Below, piece by piece: positions 50,901 through 60,373 of a stretch of DNA of 64,000 nt. The stretch is from the NCBI GenBank assembly GCA_031553595.1, contig JAVBLI010000034.1:1-64000 (forward strand). The letters are read 5' to 3'. The position numbers and the translations under genes were made by a program. Source of the DNA: RGIG3701 sp031553595 (lineage in GTDB: Bacteria; Planctomycetota; Planctomycetia; Pirellulales; Thermoguttaceae). Each line of letters starts with the position of its first letter. Position 1 is the first letter of the stretch. Below the pieces are notes generated by a model. That model had not been told where the DNA came from. It saw only the letters and a list, made by a program, of their open reading frames with translations, and did no database searches.

Positions 50901-51857
50901 ATGTTTAAGGAGTGGTGGTGTGTGATCATGGCGGCGGCGTGCATGTGTGTGAGTGCGGCATGCGCGGCGGGGGTGGAGCCGTATGATGAGGATTGGCGGG
51001 ATGCGGCGCGGGAGCGTACGGTGCCGGTGCGGGTGTTCTTGCCGGAAGAGGGCAGGCAGCCGTGTCCGGTGATGCTGCTTTCGCATGGACTGGGCGGCAG
51101 TCGGGCGGGATTTCAGTATCTCGGTGCGGCGTGGTCGGCGGCAGGGTACGCGGTGGTGGTCATGCAGCATCCGGGCAGTGACGGCTCCCTGCTGGAGGAC
51201 CTGCCGAAAGACGGTACTACGGCGGCGAAACGCGCGCATCTGGAGGCGGGTGTGAACGCGAAGACGGCCACGGACCGTTACCGTGACGTGCGTTTCGTGC
51301 TGGATGAGCTGCAGCGCAGGAATGCGGAGGACGCGCGGCTGAAAGGCCGGCTGGACCTTGAGCGGGTGGGAATCGCCGGGCACTCTTTCGGTGCGTTCAC
51401 CACACTGGCGGCGCTGGGTCGCTTCCCATATCAGGCGGATCCGCGGCTGAAAGTCGGAATCGCCATGAGTTCGCAGGCGGCGCCGAACATGGCTGCGCAG
51501 CGGCTGTTTCAGAATGTGAAAACGCCCATCCTGCACATGACCGGCACGAAAGACGTGAGCCTGATTCGTGCCGAAACGAAAGTGGAAGACCGCCGAAAAG
51601 CTTTTGATAACATTCATGGCGTGGATCAGTTTCTGGTGACTTTTAAGGACGGCGACCACATGCTTTTTTCCGGGCACCCGCGGGCGAAAGGGCTCTCGGA
51701 GCTGGAGAAAAAGTATCAGCCGCTGATTCAGGAGGTTTCGTTGCGGTTTCTGGACGCGTATTTAAAAGGAGGCGCCGGCGCGAAGGCCGAGATGCGGAAA
51801 TCGGGCGGGTTGCTGAAGGATGCCGCGGTGTTTGAAATGCGGCTTGTGACGGAATGA
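50901..51857 (+). CDS. Secreted alpha/beta hydrolase (dienelactone/PAF-acetylhydrolase-like)
   Basis: 318 residues from ATG 50901, where GGGGAGAGTGAGG gives a strong ribosome site. N-terminal signal sequence with SAAC at 19-21, which could be a lipobox. The fold shows SHGLGGSRAGF (oxyanion region), the nucleophile elbow GHSFGAF with Ser162, an Asp in TGTKDVSLI and a His in FKDGDHMLFSGH. The family hydrolyses small esters or lactones; substrate unknown. Stop and the next ATG overlap (ATGA), so translation is coupled to ccsA. Confidence 0.8.
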   Translation: MFKEWWCVIMAAACMCVSAACAAGVEPYDEDWRDAARERTVPVRVFLPEEGRQPCPVMLLSHGLGGSRAGFQYLGAAWSAAGYAVVVMQHPGSDGSLLEDLPKDGTTAAKRAHLEAGVNAKTATDRYRDVRFVLDELQRRNAEDARLKGRLDLERVGIAGHSFGAFTTLAALGRFPYQADPRLKVGIAMSSQAAPNMAAQRLFQNVKTPILHMTGTKDVSLIRAETKVEDRRKAFDNIHGVDQFLVTFKDGDHMLFSGHPRAKGLSELEKKYQPLIQEVSLRFLDAYLKGGAGAKAEMRKSGGLLKDAAVFEMRLVTE

Positions 51858-54781
51858 GTTTTTTAAATATAAAATCTGATATGAAACATAAAATATATTC
51901 CCGCCTTTCGTTTTTATTCGTGGCGTTTCTGCTGACGCAGGGCGTGTGCTTTCCCGTGGAGGGTGCGGAGAAGCCGCGGGCGAAATTTGACTTGACGGCA
52001 TGGAAGGAGCTGCCCGTGATGTACGCGGGGCGGGTGATGCCGTTGGATGCGTTTGCGCGGATGCAGTTGCGCCCGAAGGGGTTAAAGTTTTCGCTGGACG
52101 GAGTGGAGACGGATAAGACGTTCACGGCGGAACAGTTGCGGATGCTGGAGGAGCGGACGGGGATGTCGGCCACGGTGAAGCGGCGTTATGAGCCGGCGGA
52201 GATGCTGTTTTCGTGGCTGGTGGAGCCAGAGGTGTGGGAGTATGTGCCGTTTTTGCTGGCGGAGAAGGAGGATCTGCGGGTGCTGATGGGGCTGCCCATC
52301 CGGGGGGCGGACGGCGCACGGCTGGGGCATGTTTCACCGTATGAGCTGCAGAAGTTTTATGCTTCGCGGGAGTATGCGGAATTCGTGGCGGAGGTGGAAC
52401 GCATGCGGAAAGAGGACCCGGATAAGGAATTCCCGCCGGAAAAAAAGGTGCTGACGGAGGAGCTTTTGCGGCTTCAGGCGGAGTACGGGAATTTTCAGGA
52501 GCTGAGTTATAACCCGCAGCGGCCCGGGGTGGAGCGGGGGCTGTTCGAGGCGCGTTTCGTGGAGGTGTTGAGGATGTGGCGTCAGCCGGCGCTGTCTCAG
52601 GGCGGGGAGAATGCGGCGCTGCCGGGTGTGGAGCAGGGAATAAACGGGCGGGTGACGGAACTGGTGAACGGCATTTATCAGGAAATCATGAAGGAAAGCC
52701 GCGGTGAGCGTGCGTCGCCGGAGGTGCTCACGGCGCAGTGTAAGCTGCTTGCGGACGCGGCGGCGCAGCTTGCGGAAGGCGTGCGTCGGCGTGCGGATAC
52801 GCTTTTTGAAAAGGCAGAGAAAACGCCGGGGGGTGTCAGTGATGCGGTTTTGCGGGGAGAGCAGACGCTGCGCTTCATGACGCAGCAATTTGCGGTGCAG
52901 ACGCGCGAGCTGCTGTTCACGTTTTATGAGAATGGAAACACGCTTTACGTGGTGCCGGCCCTGGACGCGGCGGCGCTTGACGCGCGGCGGAATGATAAAG
53001 TGAAGACGCACCCGTGGCTGAGTTTGAACGCCCTGCTTTACGGTCAGGCGGATGGTGCGCTGGCGGGGATGCCAGAAGTGTATGTGCGGCGTGTGCGGGA
53101 GGCGTTTCGGAAGGCCGAACAGGGGTGGCTGGCGGAGGATGCGGAGGCGTTTCGTGCGGGGATGGAAACGTTCTCGGCGGAGATGCGGAAACTGGCGGCG
53201 GAGGTGGAGCCACAGCGTGAAAAGCTGCTTCCGGAAGAACGCCGGGACGCGGAAGTTCTTGCCGCCACGGCGTATCCGGGCCCGGAAAAATTACAGTTGG
53301 AAGTGTATTATTACCGCCTGGGCCCGTTCTGGAGAGGGTGTCTGCTGCCGTTCATCGGGATGCTGTTTTTCGGCGTGTGCGGGATACTCGGTTTCGTGAC
53401 GGGGGGGGATGCCGCCGGTGCGCGGACGCTGAATAATATTCGCGGCGTGTGTTTCTGGGCGGGATTTTTATTCCTGGCCCTGGGCGTGTTCATGATCGCG
53501 TACGGCCTGGCGCTGCGGGCGTGGATCATGGGCCGGGCGCCGGTGACGAATATGTTCGAAACGGTGGTTTTCGTGGCCCTGACCGCCGGCGTAATGGGCA
53601 TGTGGTTTACGCTGCGGCCCGCGCTTGACTCGCTCTTGCACCGCGGGTGGAAAGCGTCTGCGTTTCCATGGACGAAAAGCGCGGCGGGCGTGCGCGTGCT
53701 TGCGTGGGGGATGCTCGTGCCGCGGCTGGCGGTAATGGCGATGATCGTCTGGATTTTCACGCTGCGTGGGTACGGACTGGGGGAGGGGTATAACGCGATT
53801 CACCTCGTTCCGCAGGCGGCTATCGGGGCGGCGGTGCCCGCGCTTTCGGAGCTGGTGATGTGGCTGGCCGGGATCCTTACGCTGACGGTGCTGGCGTGGT
53901 GGGTGCCGCGGCTGTGTGTGGCCCCGCTGGCGGCATGTGTGATCGTGCTGGGGACGTTTTCGAAGGGCGGCCGGAAGGAAACACTGCCGGCGGATAACCG
54001 TTCCGCTACGGAAAACACGGCGTCCGGTGCCGGAATCTCCACGCACATGAAAATCCTGAATCGCTGCTGGTTCGCGTTTTCCACGGCCCTGGCGGTGTGC
54101 GTCATTGCGATGATTCCGTTCCTGGCCCCGGATAAAATCACGCCTGACCTGCGGAATCTGATGCCCATTCTCCGCGACAATTACTGGCTTTCCGTGCACG
54201 TGATGGTGATCGTGGGCAGTTACGGGGCGGGGATGCTGGCGTGGGCGTTCGCGAATCTTTCGCTCTTGGTGTATCTTTTCGGGAATTACCGTGTCGTGCA
54301 TCACGCGGGCGGAAGACGGACGTACAGCCCGCCGGAAATTTGCCGCACGCTTTCGGACCTCATGTATCGCTCGATTCAGGCGGCCACGCTGATGCTGGTC
54401 ATCGGCACGATTCTCGGCGGCCTGTGGGCGGACGTTTCATGGGGGCGGTTTTGGAGCTGGGACCGAAAGGAGGTGTGGGCGCTGATTACGCTGTTCATTT
54501 ACCTCGCGATTCTCCACGGGCGGTACGTGCGGCTGCTGGGCGAGTTCACGCTGGCCGTGGGGTCCGTCATCGGTGCGCTGGCGATTATCATGGCCTGGTA
54601 CGGCGTGAATTTCGTGCTGGGCAGCTCGCTGCACGGATACGGTTCCGGCACCGGCGGCACGTGGTTTTTCGTCGTGGCGGCCCTGGCGAACATCGCGCTG
54701 ATTCTCGCGGCGGCGCTGCGGTACACGGTATGCACGCACGAGGAAAAGTTGAGTACTGGAAAATTACCTAATTTTAAATAA
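51854..54781 (+). CDS. ccsA: Cytochrome c biogenesis protein CcsA with a long N-terminal region
   Basis: 975 residues from ATG 51854, overlapping the previous stop; ATG 51881 (MKHKIYSRLSFLF) starts the hydrophobic signal segment and is a possible alternative. Residues about 40-480 form a soluble periplasmic region unlike CcsA of other bacteria, rich in Glu/Arg helices. From about 490 on there are ten or more membrane helices. The haem-handling WWD motif is WGRFWSWDRKEVW at about 861-873, flanked by histidines in SVHVMV (about 780) and AILHGR (about 887). Function: haem delivery to apocytochromes in the System II route with a ResB/Ccs1 partner, not in this window. Confidence 0.85.
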   Translation: MSFLNIKSDMKHKIYSRLSFLFVAFLLTQGVCFPVEGAEKPRAKFDLTAWKELPVMYAGRVMPLDAFARMQLRPKGLKFSLDGVETDKTFTAEQLRMLEERTGMSATVKRRYEPAEMLFSWLVEPEVWEYVPFLLAEKEDLRVLMGLPIRGADGARLGHVSPYELQKFYASREYAEFVAEVERMRKEDPDKEFPPEKKVLTEELLRLQAEYGNFQELSYNPQRPGVERGLFEARFVEVLRMWRQPALSQGGENAALPGVEQGINGRVTELVNGIYQEIMKESRGERASPEVLTAQCKLLADAAAQLAEGVRRRADTLFEKAEKTPGGVSDAVLRGEQTLRFMTQQFAVQTRELLFTFYENGNTLYVVPALDAAALDARRNDKVKTHPWLSLNALLYGQADGALAGMPEVYVRRVREAFRKAEQGWLAEDAEAFRAGMETFSAEMRKLAAEVEPQREKLLPEERRDAEVLAATAYPGPEKLQLEVYYYRLGPFWRGCLLPFIGMLFFGVCGILGFVTGGDAAGARTLNNIRGVCFWAGFLFLALGVFMIAYGLALRAWIMGRAPVTNMFETVVFVALTAGVMGMWFTLRPALDSLLHRGWKASAFPWTKSAAGVRVLAWGMLVPRLAVMAMIVWIFTLRGYGLGEGYNAIHLVPQAAIGAAVPALSELVMWLAGILTLTVLAWWVPRLCVAPLAACVIVLGTFSKGGRKETLPADNRSATENTASGAGISTHMKILNRCWFAFSTALAVCVIAMIPFLAPDKITPDLRNLMPILRDNYWLSVHVMVIVGSYGAGMLAWAFANLSLLVYLFGNYRVVHHAGGRRTYSPPEICRTLSDLMYRSIQAATLMLVIGTILGGLWADVSWGRFWSWDRKEVWALITLFIYLAILHGRYVRLLGEFTLAVGSVIGALAIIMAWYGVNFVLGSSLHGYGSGTGGTWFFVVAALANIALILAAALRYTVCTHEEKLSTGKLPNFK

Positions 54782-54794
54782 CCGAAAGAAAGCC

Positions 54795-55667
54795 ATGTTG
54801 ATTTTATTGACCAACGACGACGGAATTTTCGCTCCCGGCCTGGCGGCCATCAAGCACGAACTGGAAAAACTGGGAGAGGTATATACCGTGGCTCCGGCGG
54901 CCGAGCAGAGCGGGGTGAGCCAGGCGATTACGTTTCGCACGCCGCTGATCGTGAAGGACGTGATGATTCACGGCGGGCGGTGGGGATGGGCCGTGGAGGG
55001 GACGCCGGCGGACTGTGTGAAAGTCGGCGTGAACGCCATTTGCCCGCGCGAGCCGGACCTGATCGTCAGCGGAATAAACTGGGGCCAGAACGCCGGGACG
55101 AACATTCTGTATTCCGGCACGCTGGGGGCGGCGCTGGAGGGCGGTGTGCGCGGCATCCCCACCGTCGCGCTTTCCGTCGAGGACGATCACATGCCGAATT
55201 TTGAGCGGGCCGCGGCGATCGCCCGTTCCCTAATCGTGCAGCTGATGGCCATGGATGAAACGGTGACGGAACGTACAGGCCACCTGTATAACATTAACAT
55301 GGCGCGGGAATCGCTGGAGGAGGAGAATCCGGAAATCATCGTCGCGCCGATGGATGTCACGCCATATGGGGACACGCTCCAGCGGCGAGTGGACACGTTC
55401 GGCCGCGTTTATTACTGGCATTACCCTAACCCCCGGCGGCAGCGGCCCGAGCACATGACGGACATGAACGCGCTGGGCATGAACCGGATCGTGATTACGC
55501 CCATTCAGGTGGACCTGACGCATTACGGCCAGTTGGCGCGGATGGCCGATTGGCGGCTGGAGGCGGAGCCACTTTCGGTGACGCTCGAGAACGCGAAAGC
55601 TGAGGCGCCGCCGCTGAAAATCAGCATGAAAACGCAAAAGGAAAGCATGCCCGGCAATGAAAATTAG
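54795..55667 (+). CDS. surE: 5'/3'-nucleotidase SurE
   Basis: 290 residues, about 30-40 longer at the C-terminus than E. coli SurE. Metal-dependent phosphatase for nucleoside monophosphates, linked to stationary-phase survival. The metal site LTNDDG opens the protein at residues 5-10; VSGINWGQNAGTNILYSGTLG (landmark SGINWGQNAGTN) and APAAEQSGVSQAIT are the other conserved blocks. Lies 13 bases after ccsA and just before the CAP-domain gene, so in one operon. Confidence 0.93.
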   Translation: MLILLTNDDGIFAPGLAAIKHELEKLGEVYTVAPAAEQSGVSQAITFRTPLIVKDVMIHGGRWGWAVEGTPADCVKVGVNAICPREPDLIVSGINWGQNAGTNILYSGTLGAALEGGVRGIPTVALSVEDDHMPNFERAAAIARSLIVQLMAMDETVTERTGHLYNINMARESLEEENPEIIVAPMDVTPYGDTLQRRVDTFGRVYYWHYPNPRRQRPEHMTDMNALGMNRIVITPIQVDLTHYGQLARMADWRLEAEPLSVTLENAKAEAPPLKISMKTQKESMPGNEN

Positions 55668-55676
55668 GAGTGCATG

Positions 55677-57110
55677 ATGAAACGTAAGTCGTTATTATAC
55701 CTGATGTTATGCGCGGCCGTGTGCCTGTGCTTTACGCCTTGCGCGGTGCTGGCGCAAGATTCGGGAATGACGCCGTCGGCGGATACGAAAAAGAAAACGC
55801 CCGTAAAGACGGATACGAAGACGCCCGCGAAGACGGAGAAAGATTCCGTGAAAACGCCTGCAAAGACCCCGGCGAAAACGGAAAAGGGTTCCACGAAGAC
55901 ACCCACAAAGACGGATACGAAGACGTCTGTCAAAACACCTGCGAAGAAAACCGCAGGTAAACCTGCCGACAAAAAGAAAGAAGAAGCCGAGGAAGAGCCG
56001 TGGCCGAAGCGGATTTACGAGCCGTGGGAGACGCCGACGGATTTCGCTCCGACGTATGACACGCCATCCGTGCCGCGGGGTGAGAAGCCGGTACCGGTGG
56101 AAGGTGATGACGGCGCGACGCCGTTACGTCCGCCGAAACCCACGGCCGCCCAGACCCGGGAGGCGAAAAAATTCATCGCCGATCTGAAAAAAGAGAAGGA
56201 TGAGAAGAAAAAACTCGAAATGATTTACGCCCAGCAGAGCGTGTATGCGCAGGAGGAGGCGCTGAAATATCTCCAGGCGGAGGCGGTGACGGCGGTGCGG
56301 GCGTATCAGAAAACCTTCGGCGACGCGGCGAAAAAAGCCGTGGCGAAGCAGATGAAAGAACGCCGGGATCCGAAAGTGCTGGCGAAGGTGGAACGCGTCA
56401 AGGCTCTGCAAAATACGGACTTTACCGGCGATCAGGTGCGGGAGGTTATCGACCCGGTGATTGACGAGATGCTGTCTGTTTATTGGGTCGAGCCGCTGAC
56501 GATCACCGCGACGGATGAGAAACTGGCAGAGGCCCGCCGCGAGCTGCTGGAGAAGACGAAACTCTGGAACGCGAACGTCACGATGTTCAGTAATATGACC
56601 CACCAGTACCCGCTGGTGGCGGAGCGGCCGACGATCGAGGAGATGCTGGGCCTGATCGAATTCGACCTCGTGCTGGCCTCCATGCCGATCTCGCCACAAG
56701 GACAAAAAACGCTGGCCATGAACCGCGAGCTGGCCTTCATGATTGACCTCCAGGAGGCGATGTGCATTTCTTACACGAACCGTTACCGCATCCTGCTGGG
56801 GCGCGAGCCGTTTCTGATCGACGTGGCCATGTGCCTGGCCTGCCGCGATCACAGTTACGACATGGCACGCCTGGGATTTTTTTCTCATGAATCCCAGCTT
56901 CCAGGCAAGAAAAGTTTCGGCGACCGTGCGAAACGTTTTGGCGTCAGCGGCGTCAGCTCCGAAAACATTTTCGCCGGCAGTTCCAGCGGTGAAGGCTCCG
57001 CCGGTGCGTGGTTCCACAGCCCCGGACATCACAAAAACATGATGAACGGTTCGAAGCGTGTGGGTGTCGGGCGATTCAATAAACACTTCACCCAGATGAC
57101 GGGCGGATGA
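55677..57110 (+). CDS. Secreted CAP (SCP/PR-1-like) domain protein with a Lys/Thr/Pro-rich linker
   Basis: 477 residues. GGAG lies six bases before ATG 55677; ATG 55674 is also possible. Signal peptide (cleavage near VLA-Q), then a linker (about 28-100) of repeated KTPxKT units, a helical middle, and a CAP domain at about 355-477: RDHSYDMARLGFFSHES, SSENIFAGSSSGEGS and WFHSPGHHKNMMNGS with the conserved His and Glu. CAP proteins act extracellularly, with varied functions in bacteria. Convergent with the gene at 57121 with only ten bases between. Confidence 0.82.
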   Translation: MKRKSLLYLMLCAAVCLCFTPCAVLAQDSGMTPSADTKKKTPVKTDTKTPAKTEKDSVKTPAKTPAKTEKGSTKTPTKTDTKTSVKTPAKKTAGKPADKKKEEAEEEPWPKRIYEPWETPTDFAPTYDTPSVPRGEKPVPVEGDDGATPLRPPKPTAAQTREAKKFIADLKKEKDEKKKLEMIYAQQSVYAQEEALKYLQAEAVTAVRAYQKTFGDAAKKAVAKQMKERRDPKVLAKVERVKALQNTDFTGDQVREVIDPVIDEMLSVYWVEPLTITATDEKLAEARRELLEKTKLWNANVTMFSNMTHQYPLVAERPTIEEMLGLIEFDLVLASMPISPQGQKTLAMNRELAFMIDLQEAMCISYTNRYRILLGREPFLIDVAMCLACRDHSYDMARLGFFSHESQLPGKKSFGDRAKRFGVSGVSSENIFAGSSSGEGSAGAWFHSPGHHKNMMNGSKRVGVGRFNKHFTQMTGG

Positions 57111-57120
57111 CGGCGGCGCA

Positions 57121-57675
57121 TCACTGCCACGGCAACTCCCGTTCCGCTTCCTCCGCCGCGCCCGGCGGAAGCTTCACGATCTTCACGTCTTTCACACTGG
57201 CCCGTCCGTCCGACATCACGCCCAGCGTGACCTCCACCGCGTGGCTGCGCCGATCGATGCGCTCGATGTTTTTTCCCTCGCCCTCCGGAACGTAAAACTG
57301 CTCGATTCCGTAATTCACGCGGCCCCGATAGTCCGCCATGCCGGTCAGGTATATCCCGCTTGCCGGCCGCTGGAGCGTGGCTTTTCTCAGCCGCCAGAGG
57401 CCGGGATTCTCCGGGTCCGGCTCCATCTCGGCATACACCGTCCGCCCGGCCATTTCATTCTTCCAGCCCGGGATGCTGCGATCCGCCCCGACAACGCCCA
57501 ACGGCGTATTCATCGGGTAACTCAGAATGACGTAATCGCCGCGAAACATATCCCGCGGATCCACGGGCCCGGTGCGGACGACGATTTCCGTTTTCGCGTG
57601 CATGGGCTGGGCGTAATGGAAAACCATCCATCCCAAAATGGCGAATTGCGCGACCACCGCTGCGATTCTCAACAT
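57121..57675 (-). CDS. GDYXXLXY-domain membrane protein
   Basis: 184 residues from ATG 57675 (AGGTG upstream). One N-terminal membrane helix, then RTGPVDPRDMFRGDYVILSY, the defining motif of this family. The gene pair with a DUF2157 protein (next gene upstream, gap 14 bases) is a recurring arrangement in bacteria, without an established function. Extra in-frame codons up to 57924 lie inside the neighbouring gene and are not used. Confidence 0.85.
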   Translation of the reverse strand: MLRIAAVVAQFAILGWMVFHYAQPMHAKTEIVVRTGPVDPRDMFRGDYVILSYPMNTPLGVVGADRSIPGWKNEMAGRTVYAEMEPDPENPGLWRLRKATLQRPASGIYLTGMADYRGRVNYGIEQFYVPEGEGKNIERIDRRSHAVEVTLGVMSDGRASVKDVKIVKLPPGAAEEAERELPWQ

Positions 57676-57689
57676 GGATTCACCTGTTT

Positions 57690-59186
57690 TCAATAAAATT
57701 TCCGATACTTCCACCACAGCGAAACCAGGATCAGCACCACCGCGCAGAACGCGAACACGCCGGAGGCCTGGAGCATGGAATTCCCGACCAGCACGACATA
57801 CCGGATGATCGACCAGAGGATGAAATACAGCACGCCGAAGGTGAACACGCCGGGCGCGTCGGTCCGCACGCCGCGGTAGATGAACATCAGGGCGAAGAGG
57901 ATCATCAGGAGGTTCACGGGCCAATACGCCAGTTCGCTGACGCCCAGCGTCTCCAGGAAAAGCTGTCCCAATTCGGAGGTTTTATATAATGTCACGCCGC
58001 ACCAGAAGACCAGCATGATGGCGGAGAGCACGATGAGGGGTGTTTCCTGCCGCAGCCGGCGGCGCACTTCCGGGTTCTGCGCGGCCCATAAACAGAGGCC
58101 CGTCACCACCGCCACCTCTGTCAGCACGCACACCGCGTTAAGGATGGTGATCAGCGTCGCGTCCCGCTCGGTAAAAAAAAGGTCGTAACCGTATGAATTA
58201 AAAATGACACTCTCCCAGTAATACTGCAGTGAGGGAAGAATCATTCCGCCGCCGATGCACAGCACGCCGACGATGCGGCAAAAAGTTGCCAGCCGGGCGT
58301 CCGTTTTCCCGGTCAGTGTAAACTCGCGGCCGCCTTCCGTGACCGCATCCGCCGGGGATTCCGGCTTCTTCAGCAGCAGCGGCGCGAACGACGGAATCAG
58401 CAGGAGCATGGTGCCGAGGAAGGCGAAATAAAAAGGCCCGCCGCCGCTGGTGTTCCACGCGATGGGCTGCAAAAACAGCCAGTACATCAGCGCCGCCATG
58501 TACAGCCACCGCACGGAGAAGTATCCCCGCTTGCGGCCCCACCATTCCCCCAGCAGCACAAAAATCGGCAGCGAAATCGCGATATTCGGCAGCCACGGAA
58601 GCACGTCCCGCAGAAAGCCGGGCCCGAGATGCCGGAACATGCACATCTCCTGCGTGCACCAGACGCACAGCAGCCCCACCGCCAGGAAATGACACAGCGG
58701 CGTCCGCAGCCCCATGGCCAGGACGAACACGCCCATCGCGCACAGCCACGTGCCGTCCGGAAAATAAGCGACTACGTGATAAATCTGCGCCACCTGCCAG
58801 ACGCCGATACAGTACAGGATGGCGCCGAAAAAGAACACCACCTCCGAGAGAAACACCTGCTTCAGGCGCGAGAAAAAAAACGCCACCAGGTAGGTGACGA
58901 TCATCGCGCCGAACAGGATGCCGAGTTTCGTGTCCGGCGAAAAGTATTTCCAGTTATGCCCCACCAGCAGCAGGGCGGAGAGGCCGAAAAGGAACATCCC
59001 GAGGGCCGCCAGCGCGAGGATGCCGTACTGCTGGCTGCGGTGCTGGCGCACGTCCTGCGGCTCATAACAGCCCAGAATCCGCGTCTGCTCCTCCGGCGTG
59101 AGCAGCTCCTGCTGGAGCCAGTATTCCGACTCCTCTTTAAGCCACGCGAACCGGGGCGTGGTGATGGGGCGATTTCCGGAAGTCAT
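57690..59186 (-). CDS. DUF2157-like polytopic membrane protein
   Basis: 498 residues. An N-terminal soluble helix region (WLKEESEYWLQQELLTPEEQTRIL, residues about 14-37) is followed by about twelve membrane helices. This is the DUF2157 layout with further membrane segments of DUF4401 type. AAGGAG is at good distance. Partner of the GDYXXLXY protein. Confidence 0.82.
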   Translation of the reverse strand: MTSGNRPITTPRFAWLKEESEYWLQQELLTPEEQTRILGCYEPQDVRQHRSQQYGILALAALGMFLFGLSALLLVGHNWKYFSPDTKLGILFGAMIVTYLVAFFFSRLKQVFLSEVVFFFGAILYCIGVWQVAQIYHVVAYFPDGTWLCAMGVFVLAMGLRTPLCHFLAVGLLCVWCTQEMCMFRHLGPGFLRDVLPWLPNIAISLPIFVLLGEWWGRKRGYFSVRWLYMAALMYWLFLQPIAWNTSGGGPFYFAFLGTMLLLIPSFAPLLLKKPESPADAVTEGGREFTLTGKTDARLATFCRIVGVLCIGGGMILPSLQYYWESVIFNSYGYDLFFTERDATLITILNAVCVLTEVAVVTGLCLWAAQNPEVRRRLRQETPLIVLSAIMLVFWCGVTLYKTSELGQLFLETLGVSELAYWPVNLLMILFALMFIYRGVRTDAPGVFTFGVLYFILWSIIRYVVLVGNSMLQASGVFAFCAVVLILVSLWWKYRKFY

Positions 59187-59206
59187 TTGCGCTGCTCCTT
59201 ATTTGC

Positions 59207-60310
59207 TCATTCGTTACGCACGCCGAAACGGAAAACACTGGTGTGGCCGAAAGTTTCGCCGGGGCGCAGCGTGGTGGAGGGGAAGTCGGGGCGGTTCGGC
59301 GAATCGGGGAAAAACTGCGTTTCGAGACAGAAGCCCGTCCAGCGGTTCCAGCGCAGGCGGCTGCCCACCAGGTTGGTGTTCCAGTTGGCGGTGTAAAATT
59401 GCACGCCGGGCATGGTGGTGAAGACGGTCATCGTGCGGCCGGTGCCGGCTTCATAAACGTCGGCGGTGCGTTTTAGAGCAGGGAAGAGGGGGGAGTATGC
59501 CGGGGCGTTTTCGCTGACGACGAAACAGTGGTCGTAGCCAGCGCCCATCGGGGCGGAGCCGTCGGTGACGCCGGGGAGCATGGCGCCCATCTTTTTCGCC
59601 TCGGTGAAGTCCATGACCGTATCGGCGACGGGCGCGATCTGGCCGGTGACCATGTTATGCTCGTCGGCCGGGAGGTATTTATCGGCGTAAAGCCGCAGCT
59701 CGTGATCCCAGATGGTCTTGGCCTCGCGCGGTTCGGCGGTGTGGTTTTCGCTGCCGCGGAGGTTCCAGTAGGCGTGATTCGTGAGGTTCAGCACCGTGGG
59801 GCGATCGGTCTTCGCGATGTAATTCATCCAGAGTTCGTTTTCGTTGGTCAGCTCGTAACGGACGGTGACGTCCAGCGTGCCGGGGTATCCCTCGTCGCCG
59901 TCCGGGCTGCGGAGCTGGAGCTCCACGCCTACGCTCTTCTCGGCATAAAACGGCGCGGCCTTCCACACATATTTATCGAAACCGCGGACGCCGCCGTGGA
60001 GATGATTCGGGCCGTTATTCACCGCCAGGGAATATTCCTCGCCGTCCAGAGTGAACTTGCCGCCGCCGATCCGGTTCGCGTAACGCCCCGGCACGGAGCC
60101 GAAACAGGGGTGCCCGGCCAGGTAACCCGCCAGCGTGTCCAGATGGAGCGTGACATTCTCCACGTTTCCATCGCGGTCCGGCACATCCACCCCCGTGAGC
60201 GTCGCGCCGTACGTCATCACCCGGACTTTCATTCCGTGATCGTTGACCAGCTCGTAAAGTTCCACATCCTGGTCGCCGGCCTTACCGATTTTCTGAATGT
60301 TACATTGCAT
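59207..60310 (-). CDS. galM: Aldose 1-epimerase (mutarotase)
   Basis: 367 residues. Interconverts alpha and beta anomers of aldoses, mainly galactose/glucose. The N-terminus has TYGATLTGVDVPDRDG; the substrate motifs are NHLHGG at 103-107 and catalytic His179 in LNLTNHAYWNL; the catalytic Glu lies in GFCLETQFFPDSPN near the C-terminus. AAAGGAC precedes the ATG. No other galactose gene is nearby. Confidence 0.93.
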   Translation of the reverse strand: MQCNIQKIGKAGDQDVELYELVNDHGMKVRVMTYGATLTGVDVPDRDGNVENVTLHLDTLAGYLAGHPCFGSVPGRYANRIGGGKFTLDGEEYSLAVNNGPNHLHGGVRGFDKYVWKAAPFYAEKSVGVELQLRSPDGDEGYPGTLDVTVRYELTNENELWMNYIAKTDRPTVLNLTNHAYWNLRGSENHTAEPREAKTIWDHELRLYADKYLPADEHNMVTGQIAPVADTVMDFTEAKKMGAMLPGVTDGSAPMGAGYDHCFVVSENAPAYSPLFPALKRTADVYEAGTGRTMTVFTTMPGVQFYTANWNTNLVGSRLRWNRWTGFCLETQFFPDSPNRPDFPSTTLRPGETFGHTSVFRFGVRNE

Positions 60311-60373
60311 TTTTGCGTCCTTTTTGTTTTTAAATCGCCATTTTTGCGTGACGGTTTTGTGGTATTCAATTTT

